Shown here one piece after another: positions 9,458 to 19,481 of a DNA stretch of 64,000 nt. The translations under genes were made by a program, and so were the position numbers. This DNA comes from Rhodobacteraceae bacterium SB2 (GTDB lineage Bacteria > Pseudomonadota > Alphaproteobacteria > Rhodobacterales > Rhodobacteraceae), in the NCBI GenBank assembly GCA_001642945.1, contig LGRT01000013.1, positions 248,001 to 312,000 on the forward strand, in the 5' to 3' direction. Below the pieces are notes generated by a model that did not search any database, was not told the origin of the DNA, and worked only from the letters and a program-made list of their open reading frames with translations. The stretch's first letter is position 1. Every line of letters starts with the position of its first letter.

Positions 9458-9537
9458 ATCAGGCTTTTAATTGTGGTTTCAGCGCGGGGTTTAAAAACCG
9501 CCATGACGGCGCTTTAAAAGCGTGATAGGCGGGCCGA

Positions 9538-11787
9538 ATGAATGAGATTCCAAGCAAACGCCAAATTCTAGATTGGATTGCGGCCAATCCGACGCAAACC
9601 GCAAAACGCGATATTGCCAAAGCATTTGGCATAAAGGGCGCTGCGCGGGTTGATTTGAAAAAGCTTTTACGCAGCTTAGAGGCTGAGGGGCATCTGCAAA
9701 AGCGTAAGAAAACTTATCGTGATCCGGAAAAGCTGCCCCCTGTCAGCGTGGTGCAGGTTTTGCCGGCCACCAGCACTGGCGATTTGTTTGCCAAAGCGCT
9801 GGAATGGCAAGGCGATGGTATGGAACCCGCCATTTTATTGGTTATGAAAGCTTCTGATCCTGCGCTGGGCGCGGGTGATCGCATTTTGGCCCGGCTCACC
9901 GAAATTGAGGGAGAAGGCTATCAATATGAAGGTCGCCTGATCCGCCGAATCGCCGCCAATCCAAGCCAGATCTTGGGGGTTTTCAGGCAAGCTGCGGAAG
10001 GGGGGCGCATCGTGCCCGTTGAGCGGTCGGGCAAAGAATGGCAGGTTGGTCCCAATGATGCCGGCGGCGCAAAAGATGGTGAATTGGTTGAAGCAGAGCA
10101 AGCGGGCCCAAAATCGCGCATGGGATTGCCGCGCGCAAGGGTGATGACGCGTTTGGGGGATCCCTCTGCGCCAAAAGCGGTGTCCCTGATTGCAATTCAC
10201 CAACATGATATCCCTGATCATTTCCCCGAAGATGTGGTGCATGAGGCCGAAGCGCAACGCGCGGCAGGGCTAAAGGGCCGCGAAGATTTGCGAGATATGC
10301 CCTTGGTCACCATTGATCCGGCGGATGCGCGCGATCATGATGATGCCTGCTATGCGCATGAGGATGACGCGGCTGATAATCCGGGCGGGCATATCATTTG
10401 GGTGGCGATCGCGGATGTGGCGCATTACGTACGGCCCAATTCAAACTTGGATCGTGAAGCCCGCAAGCGCGGCAATTCCACTTATTTTCCAGACCGGGTG
10501 GTGCCGATGCTCCCGGATCATCTCTCGGGTGATTTGTGCAGTTTGCACGAAGATGTGCCACGGGCCTGTTTGGCGGTGCGGATGCAAATCAGCGCGGAGG
10601 GCGTGAAGCTAGGGCAAAGTTTTCACCGCGGTTTTATGAAATCCGCCGCGTCACTCACCTATGAAGAAGTGCAGTCGGCCTATGAGGGTGTTTCTATTAG
10701 CAAGCGCGCAGCGCCATTGTTAGAGCCTGTTATCAAGCCCTTATATGAGGCTTACGCCGCCTTGGTTCGGGCGCGCGAAATTCGCCAACCTCTTGAGCTG
10801 GATCTGCCCGAACGCAAAATCATCTTGGATGAAGACGGGCAAGTGGCCTCGGTAAATTTTCGCGATCGTTTGGATGCGCATCGCTTGATTGAAGAATTTA
10901 TGGTCTTGGCGAATGTGGCCGCTGCGGAGGCTCTGCAAGCCAAACAGGTGCCGCTTTTGTTTCGCGTGCATGAAGAACCTTCGCCCGAAAAGCTTGATGC
11001 GCTGCGCGAAACAGCGCAGGCGGCCGGGCTTAACTTGGCCAAAGGCCAAGTGTTGCAAACACGGCATTTAAACGCGCTGCTTACGCAAGCTGAGGGCAAG
11101 GATGAAGCTGAACTCATCAATATGTCAACGTTGCGTTCAATGACGCAGGCTTATTACAGCCCGCAGAATTTCGGCCATTTTGGATTGGCTTTGCGCTCTT
11201 ATGCGCATTTTACCTCGCCCATTCGCCGCTATGCCGATTTGATCGTGCATCGGGCGCTTATTCGGGCGCATGGCTGGGGCAAGGATGGGTTGAGCGCAGA
11301 AGAAGAGGCCCTGCTGGATGAGACTGCGCAGAAAATTTCCGATACAGAGCGGCGCTCAATGGTGGCAGAGCGCGATACGACGGATCGGTATCTTGCCGCC
11401 TATTTGAATGAGCGCAAAGGCTCAGAATTTACCGCCCGGATCAGCGGCATTGCCAAATTTGGCGTGTTTGCGCGTTTGGATGAAAGCGGCGCTGAGGGGT
11501 TGATTCCTATCCGAACTTTAGGCCACGAGTATTTTCATTATGACAAAAAAACCAATAGCCTACTTGGTTCTGAGACAGGGCTTTTACTCAGTTTAGGGCA
11601 GGTTATTGAGGTAAGGTTAAGCGAAGTTATCGCCGAATCCGGTAGCGTTGCGTTTGAATTGTTAAGCGTCGAAGGCAACGCATTACCCAAATCTGGGCGT
11701 AAAAATGCGCGCCCGGTAAAGCGCAAATTGGGCAAAGCGCGGAAAAAATCTGATAAGGTAAAGCGGAGCGTTAAACGAAAGCGTTAG
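9538..11787 (+). CDS. rnr: Ribonuclease R
   Basis: A 749-residue 3'-5' exoribonuclease of the RNase II superfamily. In order: N-terminal winged-helix segment (about residues 1-60), cold-shock/OB domains, the RNB catalytic domain with the Asp cluster TIDPADARDHDDACY (about residues 257-271), the ALRSYAHFTSPIRRYADL signature (about residue 560), a C-terminal S1 domain (TARISGIAKFGVFARL, about residue 635), and a Lys/Arg-rich tail typical of RNase R. It degrades structured RNA and helps in tmRNA-linked decay. A glycosidase gene follows after only 3 bases. Confidence 0.96.
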   Translation: MNEIPSKRQILDWIAANPTQTAKRDIAKAFGIKGAARVDLKKLLRSLEAEGHLQKRKKTYRDPEKLPPVSVVQVLPATSTGDLFAKALEWQGDGMEPAILLVMKASDPALGAGDRILARLTEIEGEGYQYEGRLIRRIAANPSQILGVFRQAAEGGRIVPVERSGKEWQVGPNDAGGAKDGELVEAEQAGPKSRMGLPRARVMTRLGDPSAPKAVSLIAIHQHDIPDHFPEDVVHEAEAQRAAGLKGREDLRDMPLVTIDPADARDHDDACYAHEDDAADNPGGHIIWVAIADVAHYVRPNSNLDREARKRGNSTYFPDRVVPMLPDHLSGDLCSLHEDVPRACLAVRMQISAEGVKLGQSFHRGFMKSAASLTYEEVQSAYEGVSISKRAAPLLEPVIKPLYEAYAALVRAREIRQPLELDLPERKIILDEDGQVASVNFRDRLDAHRLIEEFMVLANVAAAEALQAKQVPLLFRVHEEPSPEKLDALRETAQAAGLNLAKGQVLQTRHLNALLTQAEGKDEAELINMSTLRSMTQAYYSPQNFGHFGLALRSYAHFTSPIRRYADLIVHRALIRAHGWGKDGLSAEEEALLDETAQKISDTERRSMVAERDTTDRYLAAYLNERKGSEFTARISGIAKFGVFARLDESGAEGLIPIRTLGHEYFHYDKKTNSLLGSETGLLLSLGQVIEVRLSEVIAESGSVAFELLSVEGNALPKSGRKNARPVKRKLGKARKKSDKVKRSVKRKR

Positions 11788-11790
11788 GAT

Positions 11791-12909
11791 ATGATGGATC
11801 AGGGGTTTCGGGCATGGGCAACGAAGTTTGCAGAGCGCGTTGCGGGGCGGTTTGACGCAGATTTTCTGCATAAAACAGTGCTCAGTTTTCAATTTCTTCC
11901 CGAGGTGATTGAAAAAGACCGGTTTCAGCCTGAAACGGAAATGCCAATCTGGACCTATCTTCAAAAAACATGCTCATCCGAGCGTGTTGCGCAGGGCCAG
12001 CAACTTCTAACAAAATTTCAAACCTCTCTAGATGAAATTGTGCATGCTTATGGCGTACCGGCGCAGGTTTTACTGGCCGTTTGGGGTTGTGAAACCGCTT
12101 ACGGATCAAATCGCGGCGGCTTTTTTGTTTTAGATGCTTTGGCCAGCCTTGCGTTTGAGGGGCGCCGGGCGGCGTTTTTTGAACAGCAATTGATTGCCGC
12201 CTTGGATATTTTACAAGCCGGAGACGTGTCAGCTAAGCGTTTCTTGGGCAGTTGGGCCGGCGCTATGGGCCATACGCAATTTATGCCGTGCTCTTATCTT
12301 CAGCACTCGGTTGATTTTGACGGCGATGGGTTTAGCGATATTTGGTCGGACAGCCCGGTTGATGCTTTGGCTTCAACGGCTGCGTATTTGCAGGCGCGGG
12401 GTTGGCGCTCCGGGCAGATTTGGGGCGCAGAGGTTTTTCTGTCACCGGAGGCCGCATTGGATTTGCCCCCTCCTGACACGGCCCTGAACCCGTCAGATTG
12501 GACGATGAGAGGTCTGACACCTTATCAAGATTTACCCGAAAACGGCCTTGCCAAGCTGATCCTTCCCGCTGGTATACAGGGCCCGAAATTTATGGTTCTG
12601 GAAAATTATACCGCTTTATTGGCCTATAATCCTGCGCAGGCTTATGCGCTGTCAGTCTGCGCGCTGGGTGATGCGATTGCGGGTGGGTTGGGCCTTGTTC
12701 AACCTTGGCCTATTGGCGAGGCTGCGCTGAGTCGCAACGAAAAGCGCAACGTGCAAATCGCCCTCAGCGCGCTTGGCTATGACACGTTTGGCGCAGATGG
12801 GCTTATGGGTCCAAACACCGCTGCGGCGCTCTGGAGGTATCAACGCGACCAGGGATATGTTGCTGATGCCTATCTAAGCTGGGCTTTATGGGCCGAGCTT
12901 GCCGGTTAG
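11791..12909 (+). CDS. Lytic murein transglycosylase (MltB type) with peptidoglycan-binding domain
   Basis: A 372-residue protein with an SLT/MltB catalytic domain (about residues 15-295) and a C-terminal peptidoglycan-binding-1 domain (about 310-370: NVQIALSALGYDTFGADGLMGPNTAAAL). The catalytic Glu sits in VWGCETAYGSNRG (about residue 107), and GSWAGAMGHTQFMP is the family fingerprint. It would cleave glycan strands to anhydro-muropeptides. No signal peptide or lipobox is visible at the N-terminus, although homologues are exported; the gene starts 3 bases after rnr, so no longer in-frame start is available. The true export route is unclear. Confidence 0.88.
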   Translation: MMDQGFRAWATKFAERVAGRFDADFLHKTVLSFQFLPEVIEKDRFQPETEMPIWTYLQKTCSSERVAQGQQLLTKFQTSLDEIVHAYGVPAQVLLAVWGCETAYGSNRGGFFVLDALASLAFEGRRAAFFEQQLIAALDILQAGDVSAKRFLGSWAGAMGHTQFMPCSYLQHSVDFDGDGFSDIWSDSPVDALASTAAYLQARGWRSGQIWGAEVFLSPEAALDLPPPDTALNPSDWTMRGLTPYQDLPENGLAKLILPAGIQGPKFMVLENYTALLAYNPAQAYALSVCALGDAIAGGLGLVQPWPIGEAALSRNEKRNVQIALSALGYDTFGADGLMGPNTAAALWRYQRDQGYVADAYLSWALWAELAG

Positions 12910-12928
12910 GGTCTTTCTAAGATCTGGG

Positions 12929-15283
12929 CTATCCTTCGCCGAAGGGGATCCAAACGGTTTTTGATTGGCTGGCTTCTGCCAGAAAGCTTTTTCCTTCACC
13001 TTCTGTTGAAAACCAATCTCGATCCTGTCCGTAATTGACCCAGCTGCGTTTTAAACCCAGCGCGCTTTGCGTTTCAATTTCCGTAGATAAATCGCTGGAC
13101 GAAAAGCTCCATATGGCGTCAATATTCAAATGGCTGGCCAGAGGTGCGGCCAACTCTGAATGGGCGCCGGTTAACAGATTAACAACGCCCGCAGGGACAT
13201 CCGAGGTCTCTAAAATCTGATAAAATTCGGTGGCGATCAACGGGTAGGGCTCAGAGGCCACCATAACAACGCGATTGCCCATCGCCAAAGCCGGCCCAAG
13301 CAGCGAGACCAGCCCAAGTAGCGGCGCGTCATCCGGGCAAAAGGTGCCGATCACGCCAACCGGTTCGTTCAAAGCCAATGCCACGCCGCGCAAGGGCACA
13401 TCGCGCACTGCCCCATCATATTTATCCGCCCAAGCTGCATAGGTGAACAGGCGCTCTAGGCTGGCCTCAACCTCTGCTGCGCCATTTGTTTCACCCGTGT
13501 AGAGGTTGATTTTTGTGGCAAATTCAGCGGCGCGTGCCGAGAGATTTTCGGCAATGAAATATAGAATTTGGGCGCGTAAATGCCCGGTTGACCCAGACCA
13601 TTTTACGGCCCCCTGTGCGGCTTCAACTGCGTTGCGGATATCTTTTCGATTGGCGCTTGGAACATCGCTGATGAAATTCCCGGCGGCATCAAACACAGCC
13701 GTAGAATATCCGCTATCTGGTCGCGTTTGTTTGCCGCCAATATACAGTTTGGCGGTGCGATCAAGGCCTAAAGCTACAGATTTTGGACCTGTTTTTGCCA
13801 AAATAGGTTTTAAGGATCTGGCGGTGGTCTGGGCTTTGGGTTTGGTATAGGCGGTCAAGCCTTCCCAGCCACCTTCCCGGCCAAAGCCGCTTTCGCGAAT
13901 GCCGCCAAAGCCGGCCGCGGCATCAAACATATTGGTGCCATTTATCCAAATGACCCCGGCCTTTAAAGCTGGTGCCAAACAAAGGCAAAGATTTACGTTT
14001 TCACTCCAGATCGATGCGGCCAGCCCGTAGCGGGTGTTATTGGCAAGCTGCACGGCTTCTTGCGGCGTGCGAAAACTGGTTGAAACAAGCACCGGCCCGA
14101 AAATCTCTTCCTGCATCAACGGGTCAGATGGGCTGAGCCCGGTCAGCAGTGTTGGGGGATAAAAGCAGCCCTGTTTGGGTAGATCAATATTGGGCTGAAA
14201 GCAGGTGCCGTTTGTGTTTGCATCAACCAAGCTGTTTACCCGTGCAACTTGCGCCGGGTCAACCAAGGGCCCCATATCGACAGATTTATCAAGCGGATTG
14301 CCTAGCCGCAGTTTTGCCATCCGGGCGCGGATTTTATCATGCAAGCGATCAGCCACTGCCTCTTGCACCAAAAGCCGCGATCCTGCGCAGCATACTTGCC
14401 CTTGATTGAACCAAATTGCATCAACCAAGCCTTCTACCGCGCTGTCAAGATCGGCATCATCAAACACGATGAAGGGGGATTTTCCCCCCAATTCAAGAGT
14501 GAGCTTTTTGCCGCTGCCTGCGGTGGCTTGGCGAATTTTGCGCCCCACATCGGTGGATCCGGTAAAGGCAATCTTATTGATATCAGGGTGGTTCACCAGA
14601 TGCTCGCCCACGGTGCCATCGCCGGTGATGATGTTTACAACTCCGTTTGGCACGCCGGCCTGCATACAGATTTCGGCGAATAAAAGAGCTGTGAGCGAGG
14701 TGTATTCAGCCGGTTTCAAAACCACGCAATTGCCCATCGCCAAGGCCGGCGCAATTTTCCATGCCAGCATCAGAAGTGGAAAATTCCAAGGGATGATCTG
14801 ACCGCACACGCCCAGCGCTTGCCGGTTGGGAAGTTCGCTGGCCATCAACTGGGCCATGCCGGCGTGATAATAAAAATGCCGGTGTACAAGCGGGATATCA
14901 ATATCGCGCGATTCACGAATGGGCTTGCCGTTATCCAGCGTTTCTAATGTGGCGAAAAGCCGGCTGTGCTTTTGAACAAGCCGGGCGATGGCGTATAAAA
15001 TACGCGCGCGTTGATGCCCGCTTTGCGCGCCCCAATCCGTTTGCGCGGCGCGGGCACTGGCCACGGCGTTATGCACATCTTGCTCGCTGGCTTGGGCGAT
15101 TTTTGCCAAAGCCTCGCCGGTGGCGGGATTGCGGCTTTGAAAATGATCAGAACCTTCGCAGTTTGCGCCATTTATGAAATGCCCAAATCTGCTATCGTGG
15201 TTTTGCAGCCATTGTGTTGCCTCCTGCGTGGCTTCAAGGGCGGGGCCGTAGTCCATCGTTTCAAATATTTCTTTTACGCTCAT
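12929..15283 (-). CDS. Double-length aldehyde dehydrogenase (active N-half, degenerate C-half)
   Basis: A 784-residue protein made of two ALDH-like halves. The first (about residues 30-490) has the complete NAD-dependent ALDH set: GQIIPWNFPLLM, FTGSTDVGR, ELGGKSP with Glu265 and GQVCCAGSR with the catalytic Cys (298/299). The second (about 505-784) resembles the NAD-binding part of an ALDH (EPVGVIGTFCPDDAPLLG, GPALAMGNRVV) but lacks the catalytic Glu/Cys region. It lies 21 bases downstream of deoC in the same direction, so it most likely oxidises the acetaldehyde released by deoxyribose-phosphate aldolase. Similar long ALDHs next to deoC are known in alphaproteobacteria. Confidence 0.88.
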   Translation of the reverse strand: MSVKEIFETMDYGPALEATQEATQWLQNHDSRFGHFINGANCEGSDHFQSRNPATGEALAKIAQASEQDVHNAVASARAAQTDWGAQSGHQRARILYAIARLVQKHSRLFATLETLDNGKPIRESRDIDIPLVHRHFYYHAGMAQLMASELPNRQALGVCGQIIPWNFPLLMLAWKIAPALAMGNCVVLKPAEYTSLTALLFAEICMQAGVPNGVVNIITGDGTVGEHLVNHPDINKIAFTGSTDVGRKIRQATAGSGKKLTLELGGKSPFIVFDDADLDSAVEGLVDAIWFNQGQVCCAGSRLLVQEAVADRLHDKIRARMAKLRLGNPLDKSVDMGPLVDPAQVARVNSLVDANTNGTCFQPNIDLPKQGCFYPPTLLTGLSPSDPLMQEEIFGPVLVSTSFRTPQEAVQLANNTRYGLAASIWSENVNLCLCLAPALKAGVIWINGTNMFDAAAGFGGIRESGFGREGGWEGLTAYTKPKAQTTARSLKPILAKTGPKSVALGLDRTAKLYIGGKQTRPDSGYSTAVFDAAGNFISDVPSANRKDIRNAVEAAQGAVKWSGSTGHLRAQILYFIAENLSARAAEFATKINLYTGETNGAAEVEASLERLFTYAAWADKYDGAVRDVPLRGVALALNEPVGVIGTFCPDDAPLLGLVSLLGPALAMGNRVVMVASEPYPLIATEFYQILETSDVPAGVVNLLTGAHSELAAPLASHLNIDAIWSFSSSDLSTEIETQSALGLKRSWVNYGQDRDWFSTEGEGKSFLAEASQSKTVWIPFGEG

Positions 15284-15304
15284 AGGGGATGTCCAAATTT
15301 AAGC

Positions 15305-16294
15305 TTAAGCCAATGCATGCCGGTGCCCTGCAGAATAGGCACCGGTGACGTGATGTTCCAATTGCCGTTCAATATCGCCCAAAAGTGAAGAAGCTCCAAA
15401 ACGGAACAGATCCGCCCGCAGCCATTGATCACCCAGTTCTTCTTTGATCATGCTAAGATAGACTAAGGCATCTTTGGCTTTTGAAATGCCACCGGCGGGT
15501 TTGTAGCCAACCGCATATCCGGTGCGGTCATGATAGTCGCGGATGGCACGCACCATCACCAATGAGACGGGCAAGGTTGCGTTGACGCTTTCTTTGCCTG
15601 TTGAGGTTTTGATGAAATCAGCGCCGCCCATCATGCAAATCAATGAAGCCCGCGCTACGTTGCGTAGGCTACCAAGCTCGCCCGTGGCTAAAATCGCTTT
15701 TACATGGGCGTCGCCGCAGGCCGCGCGAAATGCCTGCATTTCATCATAGAGCGCCTGCCAGTTTTGGCTTAACACATGCCGGCGCGAAATCACGATATCG
15801 ATTTCGCGCGCACCGGCCGCGACGCTGGCTTTGATTTCAGCGATGCGCAACTCTAAGGGCGACAATCCAGCAGGAAAGCCGGTAGAGACCGCCGCTACGG
15901 GAATGCCGCTGCCCACTAAGGCCGTAACAGCGGTTTCCACCATGTCGTGGTAAACGCAAATTGCGCCGGTTTGCAAAGACGTTATATCCAGCGCTTTGAG
16001 AAGATCATCCCTAAGCGGTCGGCGCGCCTTATCGCAAAGCCGTTTGACGCGCGCTTTCGTATCATCACCCGATAGCGTGGTTAGATCGATGCAGGTGATT
16101 GCGCGAAGTAACCAAGCGGCTTGATAGTCTTTTTTGACGCTGCGTCGCGTGCCCAGGCTTGCTGCGCGGCGTTCGATCGCAGAAGTATTGGCTTGTGCGG
16201 CGCCCACCCAATCAAGATCCAAAGCCATCCCTGGGTTTCTTGCTGAATGGGATGCGGTCGATTGTGGAAAGGCTGATATGTTTTGCTCTGACAT
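15305..16294 (-). CDS. deoC: Deoxyribose-phosphate aldolase
   Basis: A 329-residue class I aldolase (longer than the 220-260-residue E. coli/Bacillus forms, typical of the longer DeoC group). It splits 2-deoxyribose-5-phosphate into glyceraldehyde-3-phosphate and acetaldehyde. The Schiff-base lysine lies in GADFIKTSTGKE, the second conserved lysine in VGYKPAGGIS, and VDIVIS-like REIDIVIS is present around residue 160. It heads a two-gene operon with the long aldehyde dehydrogenase. The first 60 residues are a non-conserved extension. No deoR-type regulator is adjacent. Confidence 0.95.
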   Translation of the reverse strand: MSEQNISAFPQSTASHSARNPGMALDLDWVGAAQANTSAIERRAASLGTRRSVKKDYQAAWLLRAITCIDLTTLSGDDTKARVKRLCDKARRPLRDDLLKALDITSLQTGAICVYHDMVETAVTALVGSGIPVAAVSTGFPAGLSPLELRIAEIKASVAAGAREIDIVISRRHVLSQNWQALYDEMQAFRAACGDAHVKAILATGELGSLRNVARASLICMMGGADFIKTSTGKESVNATLPVSLVMVRAIRDYHDRTGYAVGYKPAGGISKAKDALVYLSMIKEELGDQWLRADLFRFGASSLLGDIERQLEHHVTGAYSAGHRHALA

Positions 16295-16518
16295 GGGTGT
16301 TTCTCAAATTCTGCAGGAGTTATCCTGTCATGCGCCCTGCCTCTTGGCAAGCATCTGCGCCGCCAAAGAGGGTTTGAACGCCGTTGCGAGCACACGCCGC
16401 TTTACGCCGAGGCGCAACAAGAGTTTAAACGTCAGGGTCCGAATTTGATGGCGCGGTGGCCCCACAGCTTTTGCTTTTTAAGAAGGCCTGCGCGGGCATC
16501 GCAAGCAATCGTGCTGCC

Positions 16519-17274
16519 CTATGTTGCGTAATTTGCGCCCTCATCCTGAAGAATGCGCTTTAGCTCGCCGAAATGTCGTATTCCCTGTTCGGGATATTCC
16601 TCAACTTCTTGTGCTGTTTTTTCGGCAATTTCATCGGGTAAAACACGTAAATCTTGGCCTGTTTGTAAGGCGCGAATATAGGTTTCTGCGGCCCGTTCAA
16701 AATAATATAAACGGTTAAACGTGTCCGCCACACTATTGCCCAAAACCAGAATGCCGTGATTGCCCATAATCAATACTTTTTGTTTTGGATCTATCAGCAA
16801 GCTTGCGCAGCGCGTACCCTCTTCTTCAAAGGCCAGCCCGCCATAATGATCATCAATCACATAGCGGTTGAAAAACATCGCAGAGTTTTGATCAATCGGA
16901 AGCAGGCGGCTGTCTTGTAAACTGGCCAAGACTGTGGCGTGAATTGAATGCACATGCATGGCGCATTTTGCGTGCGGGCAATGACGATGCACCGCGCCAT
17001 GAAGCCCCCATGCGGTTGGATCTGGCGCATTCGGACCCTCAAGCATTTTGGGATCATTCGCGTCGATCAGCAATAGATCGCTGGCTTTGATGCGTGAAAA
17101 ATGCATTTGGTTGGGGTTCATTAAAAATTGGCTGCCCTCTTCATTGACCGCCAATGAAAAATGATTTGCCACCGCTTCGTGATAATTCAACCGCGCGCAC
17201 CAGCGAAACGCGGCTGCCAGATCAACCCGTTCTTGCCAAAAGTCCATATTTTTACGCAGGGGCTCAAACGTCAT
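16519..17274 (-). CDS. Class II aldolase/adducin family protein
   Basis: A 251-residue member of the fuculose-1-phosphate aldolase/adducin fold. The zinc-binding motif is visible as HVHSIHATVL (HxH, about residue 110) after AVHRHCPHAKCAMH, and a C-terminal helix YYFERAAETYIRAL follows MGNHGILVLG. The family includes sugar-phosphate aldolases, decarboxylases and dehydratases; the substrate is not determined. The start at 17274 (MTFEPL) is preferred because GGAG precedes it by 7 bases; an upstream ATG at 17301 has no ribosome-binding site. Confidence 0.85.
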   Translation of the reverse strand: MTFEPLRKNMDFWQERVDLAAAFRWCARLNYHEAVANHFSLAVNEEGSQFLMNPNQMHFSRIKASDLLLIDANDPKMLEGPNAPDPTAWGLHGAVHRHCPHAKCAMHVHSIHATVLASLQDSRLLPIDQNSAMFFNRYVIDDHYGGLAFEEEGTRCASLLIDPKQKVLIMGNHGILVLGNSVADTFNRLYYFERAAETYIRALQTGQDLRVLPDEIAEKTAQEVEEYPEQGIRHFGELKRILQDEGANYAT

Positions 17275-17376
17275 ATTACTCTCCAAATCTTGGCCCAACA
17301 TCTACCTAGTATGGATGAAAATCAAGCTTTTGATCGACCGCGCTTGCAGCCTTTTCTGGGTGTTGGTGTGCTCTGC

Positions 17377-17799
17377 TTAGGCCAAAGGGCGAGACGGTAC
17401 CCACATATAGCCATCTGGGCAAAGTATTGTTGCTTTGCGCAAGCCATGCGGCTTATCGGTTGCGGGCGCTAAAACCATGCAGCCATAGGCCTGCGCCTTT
17501 GTGCAGGCTTGATCCGGATCACTGTTATAAAGGCGAAGTTCAATGCCAGTGCCGCGCGGCGGATTTTCGGGCAAATGCGGATAGCTTGGATGCGCTGCGA
17601 AGCTTTTATCGCTATGCAGCTGAAATATATAATCTTGATATAGTATAAGGGCAAAATCAGCGCCTAACTGGCTTGGGTATAATTCAAAAACGGTCTCTAA
17701 GAATTGGGCTGTTTGTTCAGGGCTTTTTACAATGATGTTCACTCCAAGGCCGGTGAGCGATTTGCCAAATTCTTCTGCTGAAACCATGTTGTAATCCAT
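17377..17799 (-). CDS. Glyoxalase/bleomycin-resistance fold protein
   Basis: A 140-residue protein of the vicinal-oxygen-chelate fold. It begins with an SLTGLGVNIIVKSPEQTAQFLETVF segment, the typical first beta-alpha-beta unit, and ends with GLRKATILCPDGYMWVP, the matching end of the second unit. Members bind metal and act as glyoxalases, dioxygenases or antibiotic-binding proteins; no specific activity can be assigned. The ATG at 17799 has GGAGA upstream. It precedes the class II aldolase on the same strand with about 100 bases between. Confidence 0.75.
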   Translation of the reverse strand: MDYNMVSAEEFGKSLTGLGVNIIVKSPEQTAQFLETVFELYPSQLGADFALILYQDYIFQLHSDKSFAAHPSYPHLPENPPRGTGIELRLYNSDPDQACTKAQAYGCMVLAPATDKPHGLRKATILCPDGYMWVPSRPLA

Positions 17800-17950
17800 T
17801 GAGGTTTCTCCGCTATAAGGCTTTGACCTCACTGTCTAAGGGTAAGGTGGGCTATGTGGTACAGCGTGGTCTTTGTAGTAGTGTTTCTAAAGTCTGATAT
17901 ATACGTTAGTGTGAATATGGTTTGTTATGTTTTAAAAATAAGGTTTATTT

Positions 17951-19426
17951 ATGGTTGAAGGTTCTAAAACACACACCCCTGATGCGCGTCCTGAAACAGC
18001 GTTTTATGATCCAGATAAGGCCGTGGCCTATTTAAATGTTTTGTATCAAGACGCGGTAGGATTTTTGCAAAGCCGGTTTGATGAAGTGCTGCGTTCGGGC
18101 AGCACGGGGCATCGCTATCGTGCGTTTTACCCGCAGATTAGTGTGCAGGTTGATAGTTTCAGAAGCATCGATAGCCGGTTAAGTTTTGGCCATGTGACAA
18201 GCCCTGGTAGTCACACAACCACGATCACGCGCCCAGATTTATTTTCGGGTTATCTACGCCAACAAATCGATCTGTTGGTAGAAAACCATGATTCCCCCAT
18301 CCTCATCGGTCCGTCTGAAACGCCGATTCCCTTGCATTTTGCGCTTTCTGATGAGATCTCGGCGAATAAGGCTGACGCTCAATCGCAGCCCTTTTTGTTG
18401 AGAGATCTGTTTGATGTTCCGGATTTGGCCACAACGAATGATGATATCGTCAATGGCGATGGTGCGCGATCAGCCCAAGAGCCGATGCCTTTGGCGCCAT
18501 TCACTGCGCAGCGCGTTGATTATTCTTTGGCGCGCTTGGCGCATTACACCGCAACGGATCCAAGCCATTTTCAAAATTATGTGCTTTTCACAAATTATCA
18601 ATTTTACGTGGCAGAATTCGAAGCTTATGCGCGCCGCGCTTTGGCTGATGAGAAAAGCGGCTATAGCAGTTTTGTCAGTACGGGGAATGTTGAGATCACG
18701 CAGTCTGATGCACTGATTGAGCCAGTTTCAAAATTGCCACAAATGCCAAGCTATCATTTAAAACGCCCCGACGGCAGCGGCATTACTTTGGTTAATATCG
18801 GTGTTGGCCCCTCAAACGCGAAAACAGCAACCGATCACATAGCGGTGCTGCGTCCACATGCCTGGATTATGGTTGGGCATTGCGCTGGCTTGCGCAATTC
18901 GCAAAGCTTGGGCGATTTTGTGTTGGCGCATGCCTATTTGCGCGATGATAAGGTTTTAGACGCAGATCTTCCGGCTTGGGTTCCGATCCCTGCTTTAGCT
19001 GAAATTCAGATCGCGCTTGAAACCGCGGTGGCCGATGTCACAAAACTGCAGGGCTATGAGCTTAAGAAAATTATGCGCACCGGCACCGTGGCCACGGTTG
19101 ACAATCGAAATTGGGAGCTGCGCGATCAATCTGGTCCGGTTCAGCGTTTAAGCCAATCTCGGGCCGTGGCACTGGATATGGAAAGCGCCACAATCGCGGC
19201 GAACGGGTATCGGTTTCGGGTGCCGTATGGAACTTTGCTCTGCGTGTCGGATAAGCCCTTGCACGGCGAGTTGAAGCTGCCGGGAATGGCATCTGACTTT
19301 TATAAAACGCAGGTTTCACGACATTTGGAAATTGGAATAAAGGCGATGGAAAGCTTACAAAACATGCCGCTTGAGCGCTTGCACAGCCGAAAATTGCGCA
19401 GTTTTGATGAAACTGCGTTTTTATAG
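17951..19426 (+). CDS. amn: AMP nucleosidase
   Basis: A 491-residue enzyme that hydrolyses AMP to adenine and ribose-5-phosphate. The N-terminal AMP-nucleosidase regulatory domain spans about residues 25-190 and a nucleoside phosphorylase (PNP/UDP) fold follows. Signature segments include GVGPSNAKTATDHIAVLRPHAWIMVGHCAGL (about residue 285-315), and the substrate-binding Glu in ALDMESATIAANGYRF with the Asp in CVSDKPLHGELK. Length and domain order match the long Amn form. It stands alone on the plus strand before HU. Confidence 0.94.
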   Translation: MVEGSKTHTPDARPETAFYDPDKAVAYLNVLYQDAVGFLQSRFDEVLRSGSTGHRYRAFYPQISVQVDSFRSIDSRLSFGHVTSPGSHTTTITRPDLFSGYLRQQIDLLVENHDSPILIGPSETPIPLHFALSDEISANKADAQSQPFLLRDLFDVPDLATTNDDIVNGDGARSAQEPMPLAPFTAQRVDYSLARLAHYTATDPSHFQNYVLFTNYQFYVAEFEAYARRALADEKSGYSSFVSTGNVEITQSDALIEPVSKLPQMPSYHLKRPDGSGITLVNIGVGPSNAKTATDHIAVLRPHAWIMVGHCAGLRNSQSLGDFVLAHAYLRDDKVLDADLPAWVPIPALAEIQIALETAVADVTKLQGYELKKIMRTGTVATVDNRNWELRDQSGPVQRLSQSRAVALDMESATIAANGYRFRVPYGTLLCVSDKPLHGELKLPGMASDFYKTQVSRHLEIGIKAMESLQNMPLERLHSRKLRSFDETAFL

Positions 19427-19481
19427 GGGCTAAAATTGAAAAAAAGTATCTTTTTTCGACCAAAACATCCACTATTTGTTG

